DNA of 7,551 nucleotides from JAXHTH01 sp034211115 (GTDB taxonomy: Bacteria; Planctomycetota; Phycisphaerae; Phycisphaerales; SM1A02). The position numbers were made by a program, and so were the translations under genes. The notes beneath the pieces were generated by a model, which saw only the letters and a program-made list of their open reading frames with translations, was not told where the DNA came from and made no database searches. Within the stretch, counting starts at the first letter, position 1. Each line of letters begins with the position of its first letter. The stretch spans positions 1-7,551 of the forward strand of contig JAXHTH010000305.1 of assembly GCA_034211115.1 (NCBI GenBank), written 5' to 3'. Shown in pieces: positions 5,332 to 7,551 of the stretch.

Positions 5332-6171
5332 ATGCCCGAGCTTCCGGAAGTTGAACGCGGCCGGCGACTGGCCGAGAACGTCGCCGCGGGACGGATGATT
5401 GCGAAGGTGAAGTGCGCGCGGGATCCGATCGTCTTCGAGGGGATGAGTCCTGCGCGCTGGCGGCAGGTATTGGCGGGTCGGCGCGTGATCGCCGTGCATC
5501 GGCGGGGAAAGTACATCTTCTTCGAGCTGGATGCTCGCCCCTGGCCGGTGTTTCATTTCGGCATGACGGGCGGGTTCGTGACGCCCGATGTCGCCGCCCT
5601 GCGGCTGGCGTCGAGCCGGAAGAAGACGATCGAGGCCGGCTGGCCGCCGCGGTTCGTGAAGATCCATCTGGTGCTTGATGATGGCGGCGAACTGGTGATG
5701 ACCAACAAGCGCCGGCTGGGGCGCATCCGCCTGCGGACGGATCCGCTGAACGAGCCGCCGCTGAGCGGGCTGGGGTTCGATCCCCTGCTCGACCTACCTG
5801 CGCCGGCGCAATTCGTCGAGCTGCTGCGCCGGCGCAGCGCGATCATCAAGCCCCTGCTCATGGACCAGTCGTTCGCGGCCGGGGTGGGGAACTGGATCGC
5901 CGATGAGGTGCTGTACCAGGCGCACATCGATCCGCGCCGGCGGTCGGACTCGCTGAGCGAAGCGGAGGCGAAGCGCATCCGGTCGTGCCTGAAGCGCATC
6001 GTCGAGAAAGCGGTGTCAGTCGATGCAGACAAGAAACGGTTCCCGCGCACGTGGCTGTTCCACCGGCGCTGGGGGAAGAACAGCGAAGCGGTCACCGCAC
6101 GGGGCGAGAAGATCCGACACATCACGCTCGGCGGACGTACCACCGCCTGGGTGCCGGAGGTGCAGAGGTGA
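5332..6171 (+). CDS. mutM: Formamidopyrimidine-DNA glycosylase, plant/fungal-like zincless type
   Basis: Excises oxidised purines (8-oxoguanine, FapyG) and nicks the abasic site. The 279-residue product begins MPELPEVE with catalytic Pro2 and Glu3; Lys60 (RRGKY) is the conserved catalytic lysine; Met78 (FGMTG) fits the void-filling methionine. The helix-two-turn-helix is at about 172-205, with Asn187 in GVGNWIADE. The usual C-terminal zinc finger (CxxC...CxxC) is absent: residues 241-279 contain no cysteine and end ITLGGRTTAWVPEVQ, with the beta-hairpin arginine at 269. From memory this closely resembles Arabidopsis and fungal FPG (FITAGGRTxAYVPELQ), as do IKPLLxDQ, GNWIADEVLYQA and VEKAVxVDAD. 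The wedge phenylalanine of the RRF motif is Leu129 here. The start is fixed by chemistry, since Pro2 must be N-terminal. It overlaps the next gene by 4 bases. Confidence 0.93.
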   Translation: MPELPEVERGRRLAENVAAGRMIAKVKCARDPIVFEGMSPARWRQVLAGRRVIAVHRRGKYIFFELDARPWPVFHFGMTGGFVTPDVAALRLASSRKKTIEAGWPPRFVKIHLVLDDGGELVMTNKRRLGRIRLRTDPLNEPPLSGLGFDPLLDLPAPAQFVELLRRRSAIIKPLLMDQSFAAGVGNWIADEVLYQAHIDPRRRSDSLSEAEAKRIRSCLKRIVEKAVSVDADKKRFPRTWLFHRRWGKNSEAVTARGEKIRHITLGGRTTAWVPEVQR

Positions 6172-6626
6172 CGTGGCGGTGGTTCATCTTTGATTACGTT
6201 GACCGCGATATCAGACTGTCGCGCGCGCAGCAGCGCCGAATCCACCTAAGCTCCCTCCGCCATCTTCATCGCATCAGGATCCCGCTGGTGATCTTCCTCG
6301 TTATCGCCGGCGTGCTGGCGGTACCGGTCGTGGCGCTGTTGCTTGCTGGTTCTTGGTTACTCTTCCCTGGCCTGTGGTATGAAGAGTTGACGCCGATTGT
6401 CGTCGTGTTCTGGTTCGTGCTCGGCGGGTATCTCGGGCTGGCATATGTCATGGGACGGTTTGCGGCCCCGGCGTGCTGGAGGGCGCTGCGGGAGCGAGGC
6501 TTCGAGGTCTGCCTGAACTGCGGCTACTGGCTGCGCGGGCTGCCGGAGGACGAGGACCGCTGCCCGGAATGCGGCGCGAAGCGCGCGCCGATGCCGGGGG
6601 CGGGCGAGAGGACGGAGCAGGATTGA
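6168..6626 (+). CDS. Membrane protein with C-terminal zinc ribbon, function unknown
   Basis: The GTG at 6168 overlaps the fpg stop (GTGA), indicating translational coupling. The 152-residue product has a short basic N-terminus, hydrophobic segments near 38-67 and 75-96, then a C-terminal zinc ribbon with Cys115, Cys118 (CLNCGYWLRGLP) and Cys132, Cys135 (CPECG). The CxxCGYxLRGLPE...CPECG form is, from memory, typical of planctomycete proteins. The layout mirrors the protein at 1384, where the ribbon comes before the membrane helices. Coupling to fpg does not itself show a repair role. AGAGG immediately before the GTG could help initiation but is too close for ideal spacing. Confidence 0.78.
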   Translation: MTWRWFIFDYVDRDIRLSRAQQRRIHLSSLRHLHRIRIPLVIFLVIAGVLAVPVVALLLAGSWLLFPGLWYEELTPIVVVFWFVLGGYLGLAYVMGRFAAPACWRALRERGFEVCLNCGYWLRGLPEDEDRCPECGAKRAPMPGAGERTEQD

Positions 6627-6638
6627 CGCGGCATGATC

Positions 6639-6732
6639 GGGTGCCACCGCCAGCGACCGAAGGGAGTCGGCGGTGCGGACGTTCCGGGTGCCACCGCCAG
6701 CGACCGCAGGGAGTCGGCGGTGCGGACATACC
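6639..6732 (+). repeat. Two tandem copies of the 47-bp palindromic repeat
   Basis: Copies at 6639-6685 and 6686-6732 start 12 bases after the preceding gene. Each begins GGGTGCCACC, has arms CACCGCC and GGCGGTG (element positions 7-13 and 31-37), and ends in CGGAC plus a short tail. The second differs in the loop (GCA for GAA) and in its last bases. They are the same element as the array at 7383-7551. Confidence 0.95.
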
Positions 6733-6733
6733 C

Positions 6734-6780
6734 TGTGCTCCCGCACGGCCGAGTCGCTGCGCTCCCTGGCCGTGGCACCC
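6734..6780 (-). repeat. Inverted, diverged copy of the 47-bp repeat with compensatory stem changes
   Basis: Read on the minus strand from 6780 it begins GGGTGCCACG. Over the first 40 positions it differs from the 7383 copy at only four sites (10, 16, 28 and 34). These form two stem pairs (10/34 and 16/28), each switched from C-G to G-C. The tail past position 40 is unrelated. Confidence 0.9.
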
Positions 6781-7155
6781 GCTGTGCAGACACTCCGGGG
6801 GCTTCGGCGGCACGTCGCCTGCCGTTTTGGCATCCGTGCTGTCGCCGATTTGGCATCCAAGGGCGTGCGACGGGATGAAACACGACGGGTCGCGACCGTG
6901 TCGCGCGCGATGGACCACGGCGCGCCGACCGCCGCGGCGCAGGCGCTGATGGCGTTTTGACCTCCCGCGCGCGGCCGCGCTCACTTCTTCGCCGCGCCGT
7001 GCCTGGGATGCGGCACATCGTTTGCATACTGCAGAGGTGATTGCCCCGACGCCGCCGGCGAATGATCGCGCGGCGGTCTCGAAACGGGCATCGCCGACCG
7101 CATCCGCCCTGCCCGACGCGGTCGGTCAACAGGCAGGAACCAGGACAGAGCCACC
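6781..7155. other. Gene-poor stretch between the repeats and the small basic gene
   Basis: No gene is supported in these 375 bases. The sequence TTTGGCATCC occurs twice, 23 bases apart (6826-6835 and 6849-6858). A minus-strand frame ending at 6981 could encode about 40 residues from ATG 7103, ending in a basic HPRHGAAKK tail, but it has no clear ribosome site or recognised family. A plus-strand frame covering 6673-6960 is driven by the repeats and looks spurious. Confidence 0.5.
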
Positions 7156-7272
7156 ATGGCTACTCCGAAGAAGTCGAAGACCCCGTCGCGGCCGGGCAGC
7201 AAACCGGCCCAGCCCGCTTCCAAGAGTCCCGCGACGCGCCCGACGGCTCCCCAGAAGAAAACTCGCCGGTAA
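7156..7272 (+). CDS. Small basic Pro/Lys/Ser-rich protein, function unknown
   Basis: The 38-residue product starts MATPKKSKTPSRPGSK and ends PQKKTRR. It has about 11 Lys/Arg, no acidic residues and no hydrophobic core, so it is probably disordered and able to bind nucleic acid, in the style of histone-H1-like or ribosome-associated tails; this is inferred from composition only. AGGA (7142-7145) lies 10 bases before the ATG, and a strong hairpin follows 16 bases after the TAA, which together support a real, separately terminated gene. It could also be chance, given its size. A minus-strand open frame overlaps it. Confidence 0.55.
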   Translation: MATPKKSKTPSRPGSKPAQPASKSPATRPTAPQKKTRR

Positions 7273-7288
7273 TTCGTCCGTGAACAGA

Positions 7289-7310
7289 GGCAGGGGCGGA
7301 AGCCCCTGCC
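7289..7310 (+). terminator. Strong hairpin after the small basic gene
   Basis: GGCAGGGGC, loop GGAA (a GNRA-type tetraloop) and GCCCCTGCC form a perfect 9-bp stem. The downstream sequence has only a short TT and no U-tract, so it may be a hairpin-only terminator or an mRNA 3'-end stabiliser. Confidence 0.6.
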
Positions 7311-7382
7311 GCTGGCTTGATCTCGACCTATCTCCCCGGGCCGGCACGTCTCACGACATCATCCCATTCGCCCGTGCAAGCC

Positions 7383-7551
7383 GGGTGCCACCGCCAGCGA
7401 GCGCAGCGAGTCGGCGGTGCGGACGTTCCGGGTGCCACCGCCAGCGACCGAAGGGAGTCGGCGGTGCGGACGTTCCGGGTGCCACCGCCAGCGACCGAAG
7501 GGAGTCGGCGGTGCGGACGTTCCGGGTGCCACCGCCAGCGACCGAAGGGAG
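7383..7551 (+). repeat. Head-to-tail array of the 47-bp palindromic repeat, cut by the window end
   Basis: Units at 7383-7429, 7430-7476, 7477-7523 and a 28-base partial at 7524-7551, joined without spacers. Units 2 and 3 are identical; the first differs from them only at element positions 19, 22 and 25, where a C-G pair becomes G-C (19/25) and the loop changes from GAA to GCA. Each folds into a 7-bp outer stem, an A.C and G.T step, a C-G pair, tandem G.A/A.G mismatches, two pairs and a GNA triloop. Confidence 0.95.

Noticed and set aside
6673..6960. A 95-residue plus-strand frame over the repeats
   Set aside because: Its first third is translated 47-bp repeat DNA and the rest has no recognised pattern or ribosome site.
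6981..7103. A 40-residue minus-strand frame ending in HPRHGAAKK
   Set aside because: It is plausible in composition but has no clear ribosome site, family or conservation evidence; it is left as a note only.
7383..7551. CRISPR array, because repeats of 47 bases recur at regular distance
   Set aside because: There are no spacers: units join directly, and the whole period is the repeat. No cas genes are nearby.
1..7551. A defence, toxin-antitoxin, prophage or transposon system
   Set aside because: No transposase, integrase, nuclease-defence or phage genes were seen; the recognised genes are housekeeping, and no tRNA or rRNA gene was recognised.

Overview
The window looks like GC-rich (roughly two-thirds G+C) chromosomal DNA from a planctomycete-type bacterium, most likely of the Phycisphaerae. 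This is an inference. It rests on two small membrane proteins with 'CPECG' zinc ribbons, a plant/fungal-like Fpg, weak or absent Shine-Dalgarno sites before several genes, and many short tandem and palindromic repeats that even enter coding sequence. No taxonomic marker such as rRNA is present. The first ~120 bases do not fit: they are about 49% G+C and carry a gammaproteobacterial-looking trmD tail and rplS start.

Layout. Bases 1-131 hold the end of trmD and the first ~15 codons of rplS, which break off abruptly. Bases 122-211 (minus strand) hold the first 29 codons of an iscS-type cysteine desulfurase, which breaks off at the same point, so a chimeric junction lies near 119-125. From 513 to 4458 all genes are on the plus strand: panC (pantothenate synthetase), a zinc-ribbon membrane protein, nadD (NAD synthesis) and rimO (ribosomal protein S12 methylthiotransferase). 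The rimO gene is swollen by three in-frame insertions made of repeat-like DNA. A two-domain lipoprotein follows (4545-5216), then an octamer tandem array, fpg/mutM (5332-6171) and a second zinc-ribbon membrane protein that overlaps fpg by 4 bases. The last 900 bases are sparse. They hold copies of a 47-bp palindromic repeat, a 38-residue basic protein (7156-7272) with a strong hairpin behind it, and a tandem array of the 47-bp repeat that runs off the window end.

How the genes relate. panC and nadD make CoA and NAD precursors, rimO modifies the ribosome, and fpg repairs oxidised DNA. This is a housekeeping neighbourhood, not an obvious defence or mobile island. nadD and rimO share a promoter-like pair of boxes (CACTTCG, then 17-18 bases, then TAT[G/C]ATCG) ending 9-10 bases before their ATGs, which suggests separate, nearly leaderless transcripts.

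The most interesting signals are the repeats and the junction. The 47-bp element shows three paired compensatory base changes around a conserved tandem G.A mismatch and GNA triloop, which is strong evidence for selection on a folded strand. Related octamers and palindromes sit inside rimO and directly before fpg.
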